A stretch of 64,000 bases of DNA, taken from NCBI GenBank assembly GCA_030062745.1, contig CP099841.1:19719398-19783397 (forward strand). The letters are read 5' to 3'. Source of the stretch: Capitulum mitella. Lineage: Eukaryota; Arthropoda; Thecostraca; Pollicipedomorpha; Pollicipedidae. Under the pieces are notes generated by a model. The model did no database searches, was not told the DNA's origin, and saw nothing but the letters and a program-made list of their open reading frames with translations. Below, one piece after another: positions 23,254-36,718 of the stretch. Numbering within the stretch: position 1 is the first letter of the stretch; the number at the start of each line of letters is the position of its first letter. A program made the translations under genes and the position numbers.

Positions 23254-25214
23254 CTTTCTTTACAAGCGGTATGTTTTTTTTCTTTTCTACCGTTCTTCGC
23301 ACTTATCCTATCAAAATTTTCGACCCGGATCAGGACAGGTCGCTGACCTAGGTCAGGTCAAAAAGATCAACCCCCAAAAAACTTTGACCCCCTATAACTT
23401 TCTCGGGTTTGGAAACGCTATATAGCATATGACGGAAGGCACAGTTTGTATGTTTCAGATTTTTCGGAAAATTCTAGGTCAACGACTTGAGGCCAGGTGT
23501 TTCAGTCCCATTTTTGAGACACTCTAAATTTGGGCGGGTTTTGTTTTTTTTTTTTAATTATAAAAACAATAATAAATAAAAAAATTTTTTATTATTTTTC
23601 ACAAAACCACGGAACTTGGCTCGGGCCACACCAACAAAAAAGGGGGGGTTTTAAAAAAAAAAAAATTTTTTAAAAAAAAAAAAATTTTTTTTTTTATATT
23701 TTAAAAAAAAAAAGGAATTTGGGCCCAAAAAAAATTTTTTCTCAAACCCAAAAGAAAGGAATCACTAGAGGTAAACCTTTTTTACCGAGCAACACTAAAG
23801 AGTTTGTTGCAGCCTTGAGTGGGTCACTGCTATGTGTAAAAACAATGACAGAGATAAATTGCGATAAGAAGGTTCCAGTAAAACAAAATCTGTATGGCAA
23901 TGTGCACCTTATTTATTCCTCCCCACGGCAGACGCATCAAGTGGCGTCGGAAGCCGTCGGCTGGTAACCTCTCTTGGTCTCCATTGACCCTTGCTGAACG
24001 CTGAAAAATATTCCACTTGCTACGTAGACCTCGCTGAAACTTTGAATTTTTCGACCCCTATCATCTGAAAATTTGACCTTAGTTTACCTCAGCTGACCTT
24101 TGGTTCAACCTGAAATCGTCCTTGGGTATCTAGATTTTGCTTGGGTGTCTTATCGGCGACCTGAGATCTCCTAAATGCTCTCTTAAATGCAAATCAGCCA
24201 TAAAAACATGCTCATCAACAAGACGAAAAATAGGACGTGCAATTTAGAAATGTGCCATTTTGAAACGATGGCCTGATCTGGCCTGACTCGCACTAAGGTC
24301 AAAAAGAGGTAAATTTACTTACAGAAGATTATTGGTGTGTTATTAGCCATCATATAGGGCATGATTTGGGGGAAAATATTGATCAGTTGATGGGTTATTA
24401 AGAAACAAAAAAATTGCAATTTTGGCTATATTTCCTTAAAATTTGGGGTAATTTTCAAACCTGTTGCCGGTTTCGAGCCCAACTCTTCACGTGCTTTTCG
24501 ATGAAGTATTTTTCATTTTCCTCCGATACATGGTTCGTGAGTTAGCAGGGGGCGTTCAAACGCCCACCCCCCGCCGGTACGGGGAGGGTGGATCTGGCTA
24601 CCGGTACGGGGCGAGTTAATAGAGACAGCTGATTTCGAAATAAAGGATATTTTCTAAGAAAGACAGCATGGCTGCAAATTTTCTCTTTTCGTCTTCCTCT
24701 CAGGCAGCGGTACAGAACGTATAGTGGGTCCGCGAAGTTTCTGTGCAAGTTTGAAATAATTTCCTGGTTTGTGTTACCCGTGCATAACTGTGTTATCAAT
24801 GACGTGAAGCAAAACTGGTCCCATACAATACCCCCATTGTGGAATTACGTTTCGTATTTGACCAGAATAGAGGTGATACGTCGCGGTTTATCCGCGGCTG
24901 GTTTTATTATGGCAGAGCCATTGCCATTTTTGCGCCACTATTTGCCGAGCTCTACTAGGCCAGCAGCACAATCAAGGCAGGACTACGTAATGGTGTGCTG
25001 ATGGTTGTTCCAGTGTTTCGCATATGTCTAAGGCCTATTTAAAGAGAGAATTACGAAGGAGGGGATTCCAACTAGATAGAGGGCACATTGGAAGTGATGC
25101 AAAAGTGTCAGTAGGACTTCTCCCAGTTTATTTTGGTGGCCTAGCCAATGGGAGCCAAGTGTCTGTCCATGAATGCTCTTCAAGGTTACGCACTTTTCAA
25201 CACTTTTCGAAGAT
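23254..25214. other. Gene-free stretch with suspicious homopolymer patch
   Basis: I see no supportable gene. At 23530-23740 there is a run of long A, T and G homopolymers that looks like poor consensus sequence. TGACCT motifs are scattered at 23330-23480 and 24060-24120. A short GC-rich partly inverted patch (ACGCCCACCCCCCG, TACGGGGAGG) lies at 24545-24615. Confidence 0.5.
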
Positions 25215-25420
25215 CATGCGTTTCAATTTATTACTCTATTTTTTTGCCCAGTACAACTATAATGACACCAATTTTGCAGAATAATATTGTTTTTAGTGGT
25301 AGCACAAAGCGATTAAAATCTTCAGTTTTTCGAAAACGGCCTATTTTCGCAGTTTTTCCCTAAACATTCCTTAACTTCATGACGGAAAGAAGATTTCCTG
25401 TTTTCATTATAATTTTTCCG
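25215..25420. repeat. Degenerate fragment of block gamma
   Basis: The wording around CAGTTTTTCGAAAA, CGCTAAAC-like and CTTCATGACGGA follows 42470-42625 in the same orientation, with many differences. It is an older copy of part of gamma. Confidence 0.5.
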
Positions 25421-25576
25421 CCTTCGAAGAGCACACTGAACACATATTTTTGAAACTAGTGAGTATTTAGTGGTTCCCTCCTAGTTGGTGGTCAGTGGTT
25501 TCTCATTGGCTGCGGACTGGGTAACAAGTCCCTGCGTCCCTAGCACTTTTGGCGCCGTAACTCCCGCTGACTTAAT

Positions 25577-25593
25577 GATATATACACACATAT

Positions 25594-25634
<41 letters not shown>
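25577..25634. repeat. (TA)n microsatellite
   Basis: Nearly pure TA tract in otherwise anonymous sequence. Confidence 0.95.
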
Positions 25635-25637
<3 letters not shown>

Positions 25638-25745
25638 TGCATTTTCGAGGTTCCGAGTTCTTCAGCAGATCTGAAATGTTTTAGCTGTTTCGCCTGTTTA
25701 ATCTGCTTTTTCACGCTTTCTCGGCGTCATGGCAAATCCTATAAC

Positions 25746-26426
25746 GTGGTAGCGGCAGTCAGCAGGTGTAAGACCCAGGAAAAAGATGTCCGCGTCTTTA
25801 GGATCAGAAACAAATGTTTTTCTTGTGACTCAGACTACATCACGCATTACTGGGTCGAGGCTTCCCGTGTTCTACCCGCCAGGTGCTTCAGTACTGTTTC
25901 CATGTCAGCCAAAGAAGCGCCGGTCGACCGGTCGAAAAGCTGCCATCCGAAAGACAATGCACCATGTCATGTAGTTTTGGCGAAAGGTCCGCATCAAGAT
26001 GCAAGCAAAGCATTGGTCCATGGCGAAATTGGAGAACTGGCAGGAATGGCGTGGCTTACAAAACAGCGAAAAGACCACGAAAGATGCGGTCTTTGCGGGA
26101 CGGGACAGAAACGAAAAATTCGTGAGCACGTGCTTGACAGACTTTGGGGCACCGGCGCGCCAGACGTCATCGATGTTATGATGAATGATAGGCTTCTCTC
26201 CCAGAAGGACAAGCAGGAAGATATCGACTTTTCCATGGAACAGCGTGGGCCGAAACAGGCTACTACGAATGGCATAGACAAGGTGTTAACGGCAGAAGTC
26301 AGGTGGAAAGGAGATGCTACTCTGACCAGGTTGAACTGCGCACGGTCTTTTTTTTTCATTTTTCAGTATATTAGTACGCAGTGTGCCACTTGCCAGAAAC
26401 TATCAGGGAGTTCATTTTTTTACTAA
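25746..26426 (+). CDS. Uncharacterised open frame, 226 codons
   Basis: This is the longest open frame between the DUF229 copy and the inverted repeat. It has cysteine and histidine pairs (CFSCDSDY, CGLCGTG) and is rich in charged residues, but I recognise no family. It has no convincing splice sites, no sister copy in the window, and its AT content is unlike that of the exons of real genes here. It may be a transposon remnant or chance. Confidence 0.18.
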   Translation: MVAAVSRCKTQEKDVRVFRIRNKCFSCDSDYITHYWVEASRVLPARCFSTVSMSAKEAPVDRSKSCHPKDNAPCHVVLAKGPHQDASKALVHGEIGELAGMAWLTKQRKDHERCGLCGTGQKRKIREHVLDRLWGTGAPDVIDVMMNDRLLSQKDKQEDIDFSMEQRGPKQATTNGIDKVLTAEVRWKGDATLTRLNCARSFFFIFQYISTQCATCQKLSGSSFFY

Positions 26427-29400
26427 TGTTGTTTACGGCTTCAACAAACACCAGTATTCGCTACTTGGTCTTCGATGTAACCCTTTTTAACGAAACGCTA
26501 GATACTTCCAAACGTGACGTGAGCAACGAAACTAAAAGCGAGCTTGTATAGTTTGGTCTTTTAGGTACACAATCAGTTTCACCCCTTTGGGTCACACCGC
26601 AGCTTTGCGGGCGCCCTCAAAGGGTGATGTCGGTTAATTCTGGTTTTCATCGAATCCTATGAGACGTAACGTAAAGGGCGCTCTTAAGGGTTCCAAGACG
26701 GCTTTTGGAACGAATAAGGACTCAAACTACTAATAGTATACAAATCGCCATTTTTGATTACATCATTGGATCTGTCTTTGCTGTGCTAACGACGGCTGCG
26801 AGGAGACCTGATGTTGATCTTTCAAATTTGAAGGGTATCTTAGACGCTAAACCAGATCTTCAGTTGTCGACTACCACAAATACACTAGGAAACCATCTCA
26901 AGTAGCACACACCTAGAGCAAAGTCCCTCCCCAGGCGACAGTTCCTGATAGTGCAGTACGTGGAACAACCTTCCATCCCATATCGTCTCCGCCCCATCTC
27001 TGATGGCCTTCAAATCCAGATTGGACTCCCGTTGAAAAACAGCCAGTTTATACCTGCATCTGACGACAAGCCGCTCACCAGAGCTGTAAACGGCCCGGCC
27101 CTACAGGCTTCGTAGGCCTGAAAATTTCGCGTGCTCCTTAAGAAAGGAAAGGAATTGCCCCTCCAAGGTTGATTAAAAGTAAAAAGGTCAATAACCTCCC
27201 TTCATGATTTTGACCTGAGACAATCTTGACCCAAATAAGGACGGCAGTATAGAGATCACTGACACCATGGATTAAACACGTCCAATATCAAGTATCGTAA
27301 AATACTTCAAACATTTGTTATGCAATGAGAACTGTCGCCGTAACGTTATCTGTCCATAACCTGCCCCCGAGAAAGATGTAAAATGTCAGTGACCCGTCAA
27401 AGTACCGACTTCCAATTTCCAGACAAGGCGTGATGCGATTCAATACTTATCTATGCAAAGTTTCAGAGTAAGCACAGTAGTTGTTCTGGGGCAGTTTGCG
27501 AAAACCCTAAAGGGGAGGGAGCATTTCCCGTTGTCTGTTCTGTATACTGTGTGCATTGTATACAGTTTTTTTTTTTAGGAACGCGGACACGAGCAGACAT
27601 GAGCAGACTACGTTAACTGCATCTTTAGCTCTACGTCACCTAAGCTGAAACTCAACAAACACATTAGTTGTCCAACTTTCCCCATACCGAATCGGCAGAT
27701 GGTCCATAGCGGGTGGTCGGCATGCCTTTCATGAGACTGAAAGACACAATCTGATTTTGAACGTACCCCTACCGCTACCCCATACCTCGCTGAACACGGA
27801 TGGGGGCACATGAGGCAAGAAACAAGACGCAGGGCTGGTGTCCCGTTTCTTACGCATGCTGGGAAACACTTCCATTTCACAAAGAACTTTGAACTTTTGA
27901 GAATGAGCCCTCCTCAACCGTCATTGGCAGCGCGTCCCTCTCGTTGTAAGGTTCTGGATCTGTGGCTGGCCATTAGTTTAACAGTTGTAGGCGGGTTTCA
28001 AAATGTTCCTTGTTGAAGAATAGCCAATGAGGAAGCCTGGCTGTGTGACATTAGGGAACAGGGTTCCTAGTTCTGCACATTTGAGTACTTCCATTAAAGT
28101 GAGTGCATCACCTATGTCATTTTCTTAAAGTCCTTTTCCCCTCCACGCTTTGTAGGCAATCAGATACTTTTTCTGTCCCCCGAAATTCGCATGCGAAAGT
28201 GCTATAGTTTAGGCATTATCAGTGTTTGTACTTTGGGTATGGGTTAATAGTGTCCCTTCCTCTACGATTGGGCAATTACTTTCGTCTGTTTGAATATAAG
28301 GTTCCAACAAGATCTCCCTAAACAGGGTGACGGCAGGGGAGAGGGGGCGTGCTCCCAGGCATGACTGAGATCTCTCCTCATTCATGCTGAACTTCCAATT
28401 TCTGGAGGCAACATGATCAGGAGGCTAGGATTTATCCCCAATGTGGTCAATGCAAGTGACTCGTGCACTTATTTCCTTGAATAAAATGCGTCAAATTTTG
28501 TTTGAGCCCTGAGTCCCAAGGATGATGTTTAGAACTCGTCTACGATACTTGTTTCTAAAATGAGAGGAAGGTTTTGTCATAACTGGTCTAGAATAGGACA
28601 CCATGCTTTTGTCCCAATCTGCAGTGATATTTCAATCTACCTAATTGCTAGTTACAGCTACAACGTGTTACCACTGCCAAATTTGCAGTGGAAAATCCGG
28701 CCAGTGTGATATTCCAGCCACCAAATAAAGAATGAAACGTATAGGACTTCAGAGACAAACAGCTGACTAGTGATGGACCCCAGTTCCTGTTTAAGCAAAC
28801 TGTGACCACTAAAGCTACTTCCATTGACCATGGAGAAGTAAAACTGGTATGTTGAATGGATGGTATCACCATGGTGGTAAAAGTTTCAGTGCATCCAAAT
28901 TGTGTAATATGGATGGTAAACGACTCACATTAGAAATAATAGTGACATTTGACAAGTGGATTTTAATCATATTTCGATTTTCATTTTTCACCGATCGGCA
29001 TTCCAAGAGCAGTCTGGCACTCTGCTGTTGAGAAGAAAACTATTTTCGGACATAGGTATATACAATAGTGGAGAATTTTAAAATTAGCAAAGTTTGCCTT
29101 GAATGCAATGCACTGTCTGATTAACGTGAAGTATCCAGCGGATAGAACATCCCCTTTGGCCTTACCCTTCCTTCGTATCCTTAATTTGGAACAATTTTGC
29201 GTTTTCATGATATAACATGCCGAAAAATGTCAAAAACTTTTTTTTCGGGGGTGGGGGGTAGGGGCTGCCAGTCTTTAAACCAAAGTTCGTCACGCTCACC
29301 CCCTCGAAAAACCGTGGAGACGTCCCTGCAAAAGTGCTCTGAAATCTCCAAAACGTCTTTTGTAACTGCAAGAAAGCCCCTCAGACGTCGAAAATGCTAT

Positions 29401-31400
29401 CCAGAGGCTACAAGAGGAGCACCTAGGACAATAAGGGGGCCAGTGAGGCTGCCAGAGGTTGCAGTAGTTATCGGCCTTTGAGACTGATAACTAGCAGTCC
29501 GTAGCAATAGGGGCGCTAAGACGACCAGAGGGGCCCTTCAAACCATTAAGCCTTGAGACGTCCAGGAAGTCCCGCCCCTGATGTGCATGACTTTGCGGCC
29601 ATAGATTCCCCCGAGCAGGAAATGAGCTGGGACCAGGCACCCCGTTAACGGTAAAAAAGTTTACATTTTTCCACGCAAGAAAGAAAGCACTTGTCTCATT
29701 TTCGAAAGTGGGCCACCCCGCCCCCTGTCCTCTCCCCCTCCAAAAAGAAACAAAAGGCTGGTTATGGAACCGCTCTTGGCCCTCGTCAGCGACGCAGTCC
29801 TATAAAACGACGTTTCGGATCCAGTCTTCTTAAATTCTGTAGTGAGTCGTTTTGTATAATCCAGTTACATACGGGTACCTTCGACATCATTTTTTTTTTT
29901 TACAGGAAGCGATTTTTTTGATTTGTTTTTCGCTTCTCGTCTTGGTTTTTGTGAGACCGGCTTTCTTTGCCGTCGCTTGTATGGGGAGGGAGGTGCATCC
30001 CGGACCGCTGAGATTTTTCGCAAATTGCACCAGAAGGGCTGTTCTGATCGCGCTGAAAGTTTGCAGAGCTGAGCGTTAAACCTTTTTCAATATTGTCCAG
30101 TAATTTAGGGAGGATACCTCGACAGGTCACTGATGCATGACGTATTTCTCAAGGGCATGTTATCGAGAAATCACGTTATGGCGACGGTCTTGATCGGATA
30201 GCCAACGTTTTAGGCGTTTTAAGATGCTGGGTCCAAGTACATCTAAAAGTATGCCCGTTCTGTCAGTGATCCCGCACTGTAGTCCTTGCTAAGGTAAAGG
30301 TCACCAAGATCATCTGGAGCCAATTCCATGAATTGAGCCCGTTGGTCTGTTTGGCCCTTTATCGACATCATTCATTCGATTCATTCGAAGACGCTGATTT
30401 GCCTAAGAACAGTAGATTCTTACGTCATCGTTAAAAGTCGTTTTGGCCCCTTAAAAGCGCCCTTTAGGTTGCCTTTCACAGGATCCAATGAAAAGCAAAA
30501 TCCACTGGCATGACCTCGTCTGAAGTCGTCTGTAAGGTTACTGGGTGACCTAAAAGGGTCAAACGGGGTATCATCGCGTAGCTAAAAGAACAAGCTACAT
30601 GCTCATTTGTGTTTCGTTGCTCCAGCACGTTAGGTTTGCAAAGGCTGAAGGGTCGTATCTTCCCCCTCGGTACTTCCATAGGTGGCTAAATAGCGAATTC
30701 TGACAAGGGCAACCATTTAACCCGTCAGGGTCCACATGACCAATCAGACACCGTGTGGGGCGCATTAGGCGTGAGGTCTACTGAGTTTCGCTTCTTATTT
30801 GGAGGCTTGTTTTAAAACATGGTTTTTCATAAAAATATTCTGGCCTCTCGCGGGATTATTCCATTAGTCACGTTTTCCCCGCTATTTAATGCTTTTTTCA
30901 CAGCGTTTTTTTCTTCTAACAATGATTTATGACAGCGAACCATATGATGTGCATCCATGAAGCTTCTGCTGACAATTTTATGTGTTCACAGTGCCGTCAT
31001 AATTAATTTAGTGTCCCTTCGTACTGCGAAATACGGCAAGATGTAATAGATTTGCTAAACAATATCACAAGCCCAACGTAAAATTTTGAAGCGCAACCCG
31101 GCAGGCTGCGCTTAGCATGTGTTGCTTAGCTGTGTTGCCGCTCATACATGTTTTATCATAGCCGGCTACATGAAACTGAGAAACGGCCTGGATTTCAGGC
31201 AGGGGCGTACTAAGGAAGGATGCCATCAGGACATGGCATCCTCCTTGGGCAGCGAATGCGCCCCTATCAGGAATACCGCTTGTTGGGTAACATGGCGCCG
31301 AAGGCACCCTATTAACCTGAAATCATCATTTAAATCAATGAACCCTATTAAATCATGGAATCTGAAATCACCCCCCAGGCCTCAAAGGGAGACTTATAAG
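26427..31400. other. Anonymous intergenic DNA
   Basis: No supportable gene or full element is visible. The sequence is AT-rich with short open frames only. From about 29390 it shows loose relatives of the GGGCGCCC-type repeat that becomes dense after 31420. At 30718 there is TTAACCCGTCAGGG and at 34071-34092 an imperfect inverse ending GGGTTAA, too weak to call a transposon. Confidence 0.4.
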
Positions 31401-31419
31401 CCCTAAAAATGTCCCGAGG

Positions 31420-32440
31420 ATGAGAATGGAATCAACAGCTCAACTAAACTTAATGGTCATCAAGCCCTAAGGGCGCCCTAAATTCCGTAGAGACGTCCCC
31501 CCCCCCGAAAACTCAGAGGTTGACCGTGAGGTCTGAAAAGATTTCGATGGCTAAAAGGATGCCCTGAGAAATAAAAGCGAGCACCAAACACTATAGGGAC
31601 ACCCAGAGGGCTGAATGGGCGCCTCTGTGGTCTGAAGCGCCCAAAGCCTTCGAACTGAAAGGGCGCTCCCCAAGTGCTCATACGGGCGCCGCTGTAGTCT
31701 ATGTCCCAAGGCTACAGGGGTGCCCTAAATAATAAAAGGGCGCCCCCGGCCAACGGAGGGGCGCCCCCGATGGTTCAAAGGACGCCATGGGGATTCCAAA
31801 GGGCACCCTGACGTTTGAAGATGCAGCCCGGTGGCTCGAAGGACGCCCTAAAGAATAAAAGGTCGCCTCAAACCCCGGCGGGACGCCACGAGGGCTCCGA
31901 AGTGCTCCCGTGAGGTTTGGAGATGCTTCATGAGGGCTACAGGGACCTCTGAAATTAGGACGGCGCTCCAAATCCCGATGGCCGGTTCGAAAACTGTCCC
32001 AAGTCTAGAAGAACGCCCTAAAGAATAACAGGGCACCCTAAACCATAGAGGGGTGCCTCTGGGGAATCAAAGAATGTCCCCTGTGGTCCGAAAATATGTT
32101 CCGAGTGCTAGAAGAACGCCCCAAAGAGTCTGGGCGTCCCCAAAACATGGAGGGGCGTCCCTGAGGGCTCAAGAGGCCCCAAAGGACAGAAGGGCACCCG
32201 CAACCCCGGAGAGGCTGTGGGGCGGCCTGGGATCTAAAGATGCCCCAAGGGCCAAAACACCAAAAAATAAAAGGGTGCCACAAATTCTGGAGAGTTGCCC
32301 TCGGGGGTTCAAACGGCGTTTACCAGAGGTCAGAAAACGTCCCGAGGGCTATAAGGACGTCCTAAAGAATAAAAGGGCATCCCACGGACCACATAGGGTC
32401 TTTCGGGTACCCTCGGTGTTTTAAAAGGGCGCCCATGGCG
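31420..32440. repeat. Degenerate tandem repeat rich in GGGCGCCC and AAAGAATAAAAGGG
   Basis: A phrase like GCCCTAAAGAATAAAAGGGC recurs near 31722, 31845, 32015, 32118, 32259 and 32359, with spacing of about 100 to 170 bases. Between occurrences are shorter units such as AGGGGCGCC and CCCGAGGGCT. Units are strongly diverged, so this is an old array. Looser relatives lie at 29390-29580 and 31200-31420. No reading frame crosses it. Confidence 0.65.
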
Positions 32441-35400
32441 CTTGAAAAATACACACATACATGCTACCCTATCTCAAATGACATTCAAGGTCCAAAGGCA
32501 CGCATGCGGAATGTCTGAAGGGTGACTGCAACTTCCCTTCACGATTTCTCCTTCACAAACAACAGTTTTCGCTTGATATTTTTCGCTGGAATCACTGTTA
32601 GCCCAGTGCAAAGGTGTCTGGATTAACGACGATTGATGGTTACAGGGGATCACTTGAATGTACTTGAATATGGAATGTAAGATGTGTAGAATTAGGCAAG
32701 TTGTAGCGTCTGGTGTGGCAAAGAAAATCGAACGTATGGAACGCCCATCTGTGTCCTGCACTTGAGCACCATCGCGAACCACGCGTGCAAAACGATTCGT
32801 TTTCGTGTGTCACGCCCAGTCCCACATTCTGTCAGTTCGGTGGTAGGAGATCCTGCCCCGTCACCGCAGTATCGCGTGCTCTGGGGACTAAAAAATGGCG
32901 CATAAGGAATAGTGTAATGACAAAAAATTGCAAAGCTACCTGCCAGCCTAGGCGACGTGGGGTCATCTCCCCGAACAATATTTACAAGTCAAAATATTGG
33001 AAAAATTGCATCAGGACACTTTTAGAAATTCAACTGCCGCCCCCATCATACGTATTGACTCCCCTAAAACTGGCAGCGCCCCCTAAAGCATGATGACATT
33101 CCCCTTGGTCAGCTTCTAAATACGTCCCCTGATCTCAAGGGCTGATATCAATAGGGCTATGCAAAGACACCAACGAATAGGCAAAAGTCCGCAGATGCCG
33201 ACACTCGTGTAATTTTTATTGTTTGTTTCATGTTACGCAGAAACGTTAACGACACAGCGATTTTCTCGCTACTGCGCAGCGCGGAGGGCGTCTGTGCCGA
33301 ACGCCGGATGGAATTAAAGGGAACTTATTTTAACATTCCATTATTTCGGCGACATAAGCATTGCAAAGTGGTTTGTTTTGGTCCTCTCGGTTCTGATGAC
33401 GGTTTTCCGTGCTTCAATTTTAAAACGACTTAGAATTTGTAAAGCTACACAATTAGCCGAACCTTGTTCGCGGAAGCCTGTTTATCTTCAAAATACGCAG
33501 TTTTTAACATTGTTAACTCCTTAATATTATTGGCAACTGTGAAAGCCGGTTCCGTCATTTTTGAGTGGTCCCAAGTCATTCATCGCCGATTTTGGCGGTG
33601 GTGCACTTTGGGTCATAACAGTTATGGGTCACCTGGCCTCAGGCCAATGGGTAGAGGTCATTGATACTTTGTCCAATGACGGCCATTGGATGCATGCATC
33701 ACCACATACTCAAAATCTTATCAAAAATTCGACCAATGTCCGATGAAATGACATGTGTCAAAAATGAGCTTCACCTTAGCTCAATAATCCAAAAACTTCT
33801 GAATATTCTGAGATATCAGATTTCTTGCAATAATGAAGATCTCTAACCCTTGAAAGTGTTATTGTGATATCATGCTTTCCGAAAAAAGTTACGGAGCGTT
33901 TAACGTTGTTGGTCATAGATCCTCTTCTCCTGACTTAGGTCAGACACCTGTTTTGATCTGAGGTCAAAACTTTGACACAAAGCGTAAACAATGATAAATA
34001 CAAAGGTGTAGCAAATTTCGCGTTTGTCTGTGATCTCCCAGTGTTGGAAAACCTTAGGGGTAGTCAACCTCCCCCCGTCGGGACCGGGTTAATACTTATT
34101 ACTTTTTATTTGCGAGCAGGAAAACATGTCGTGATCCATCCTTTTCATTGCAAAAAAGGATATGGAAAGGATACTTGGCATGACCTTAAGTCACCTTAAG
34201 TCATGACCATCTGTTTTCCACCTACCTTCTCTGACTGGTCGGCTTCCGTGCACCAGATGGCAGCGTACTGCGAACTGACGACCACTCGTATCAGCATGTC
34301 GCGTTTCTATGCCCGGGACTTCATTATCTATATCATAAATGCCTGCTTTGGTTGCGGAGAGTTCCCACTCTTATCTTTATGGTGCCGAGCGAATAGTCGT
34401 GTGCACAATAGTTAATTCATAAACGCTAACTCTTGACAGTACAGGGTTGGTGCATCACTCCTCGAAATTCTTTGCAAATAGCTTCTGAGAGACAGCTTTC
34501 GTCACTCACAAATTTCTGACAACTGAATTTGAAGCCATTTTACCATACTCCCCGAAAATACAGAGTTATTAGTTTGGAAGGTCACTGACATATGGTCTCC
34601 TTTTGGAGACCATGTCTTGATAAATGATAACGCTACAGTTGTTATCTTATTGCAAAATTTAAGCGTTTACTTTAAGTGGCCTGGCTTATTGCCACGCTTA
34701 GATATAAATTATGTCAGTAGTCACCTGTGTTGTCAGTCAAGAACAGTGAACAGCATAATGACGAGCGTGGCCGGAGATCGGGTCTTACTTGAAGTAGCAG
34801 CAATATACTTTTACAATGCCATCGTCTCCGCCGTCCGACATCTGTGTGACACGTGAAAAATGTTTTGGGGCACGGGGTTCATGATGTGGGAGGAACATGA
34901 CATGAGCCGATGGTATGGAATTTTGTGCTGTACCGTGTCTAATCACTGTAATGATGATAATGTGACACACGATGTGACAGACAGCAGTAACGATCGATGC
35001 ATAGACGCCATTACCTTGACCTAGGCTGGTGCTCTTTGACCTTAATATGATGGTTGCGAACTTTATATGCGTGTCCGTGACATTTGCGGCGTATTTTAGC
35101 CCGAGCGCATTGTTATACGTTCAGAAAACGCGATTCTTAACTATACAAAAATACCCCATCGTTTTTTTCATTTTCAACTTTCGTTGAAATGGGCACATTT
35201 CACCTTATGCTTCCTGTGCGTCTAGTGTGGTCCAGCAAGGGTTAAATAAAGGACTAATATGGGCCGCTTATAGGGCTACTGGAAAGAATTCATGTTACTC
35301 TGTTTTGTAGCCGTTCCAAAAGAAGGAGAACAGAGGAGAAGGTGAGTCTCCATGAAACGCAGCAATGATTTAAATGACAGAAATGAAAGAGGTAAGTAGA

Positions 35401-35760
35401 ATCATATAATTTGGGAAAAGTAGGATTTTGATCGGTACAGGTAGCCATTATTGCATCTGATTTCTTTTCCAAGTCCCCCAGTAGGATCATTCCAGTCCAA
35501 GTCGTAATCAATAAGGTTACCAAATATTTTACACTGTGGGCAAATTCATCTATTTTGCGGAGACATTGTGAGAGACACTGTGTTTCGTCTTCCAGCAAAC
35601 TTCCTGGAAAGTATGAGAAATGTTTAATGACTTTTTCTGATCTTGAACTAATCAAAAACGATCAGCAGATTTATGTTTTCGCGTAATTCGTTTCTAGATT
35701 GAAAATCAAAGTACAGACACGTATCATCATCATGAAGTAAGCAAGTCGACTTTGTATTAA
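32441..35760. other. Anonymous intergenic DNA
   Basis: No supportable gene is seen. Open frames at 33230-33433 (+) and 35290-35655 (-) have no recognisable domain and no sister copy. TGACCT motifs occur near 33600-33660, 33930-33970 and 35010-35040. Confidence 0.4.
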
Positions 35761-35762
35761 TT

Positions 35763-35850
35763 AGATGCTTATCATCATGAGGTCCTTCTAACGACCGTTT
35801 TGCACCTTGATAACAAAATTCGACATTGCATTTTTTTGGATGTCACCAGA
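35763..35850 (-). pseudogene. Short DUF229 gene fragment
   Basis: The minus strand reads KCNVEFCYQGAKRSLEG followed by HDDKH, matching the double-cysteine CCYQS...SEG.SDDKY part of both DUF229 genes (residues about 140-162 of the intact one). The DNA also aligns with 22520-22605. Only this piece is recognisable; the surrounding frame is broken. It is a dead third DUF229 relative beside the left end of the inverted repeat. Confidence 0.6.
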
Positions 35851-36528
35851 GGTGACTATTTAAAGGTTTTTGTAATAAATATAAATGGAAGATATATGAC
35901 ATTTGATAATGTGGTGTAATTTATATCTGTGAATACGCTGCTAGGCAAAATGGAAATATTTTTCAATGCAGCTACGAAGAAGCAAAAAAGCAAGCTGCTT
36001 TTTAGTGTCACTATGAAAAAGAAATGATTTTGAATTGGCTGGTATCGTTATATTCAGTGTAATACATGACATTCGTCATGACGAATGGCTCTGCTTCCAT
36101 TGATCGGTTTCTTATTGCAGCTGAAGAGACCGAGGGGCTCGAGAAGAATGGGAAACTGATATCATATGATGGCCTGACATAGAGCCTTGTTTAATTTCAC
36201 ATATTTCTGGACCCATGCCAGTATTAGTGGGGTCACAGAGATATCAAGTCATTTTCAAAGGCATACCATGCTATCTCGCTGTTTTTCGCACAAACTAACG
36301 GATAACTCGTTCAACAAGAGGTCAAAACTTGTACACAGCATGACCTAAGATGTTCTTGAACTCCTCAAGACCTCATGGTGAGCACTTTGAAGGCCACGTA
36401 AGTTCGGGATTCTTTTAAAATATTAATATGATACCTGATATATTATACGAATATATATCTATGTATATGCACGTGTCATTTTTATAATAAATATAAATAA
36501 AATATATACGAAATTTCATAATGTGGTA

Positions 36529-36530
36529 AA

Positions 36531-36558
<28 letters not shown>
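36529..36558. repeat. (TA)n microsatellite
   Basis: TA tract in the left arm. The matching region on the right (49600-49720) is AT-rich but not the same tract, so the two arms have diverged here. Confidence 0.85.
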
Positions 36559-36561
<3 letters not shown>

Positions 36562-36718
36562 TAAATATCTTGATATAATATATACGAATAATTATATCAA
36601 ATATACAATTAATGAATAAATCATTGATATCAATCAAGTGTATATCGCTAATATGTAAATTTAGAAACATGGCTGCGAGATACTGATTCGTTGAGATACA
36701 GTTGCCTTTATTTACTCC

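Noticed and set aside
29852..30079. Hydrophobic frame followed by GREVHPGP, recalling the 2A-like GDVExNPGP motif at the start of some LINE proteins
   Set aside because: The essential D-x-E-x-N-P-G-P pattern is not present and no LINE domain follows.
30717..34092. TTAACCC... at 30718 and ...GGGTTAA at 34092 as ends of a 3.4 kb piggyBac-like element
   Set aside because: The inverted match beyond TTAACCCG is poor and no empty site or transposase is available to support it.
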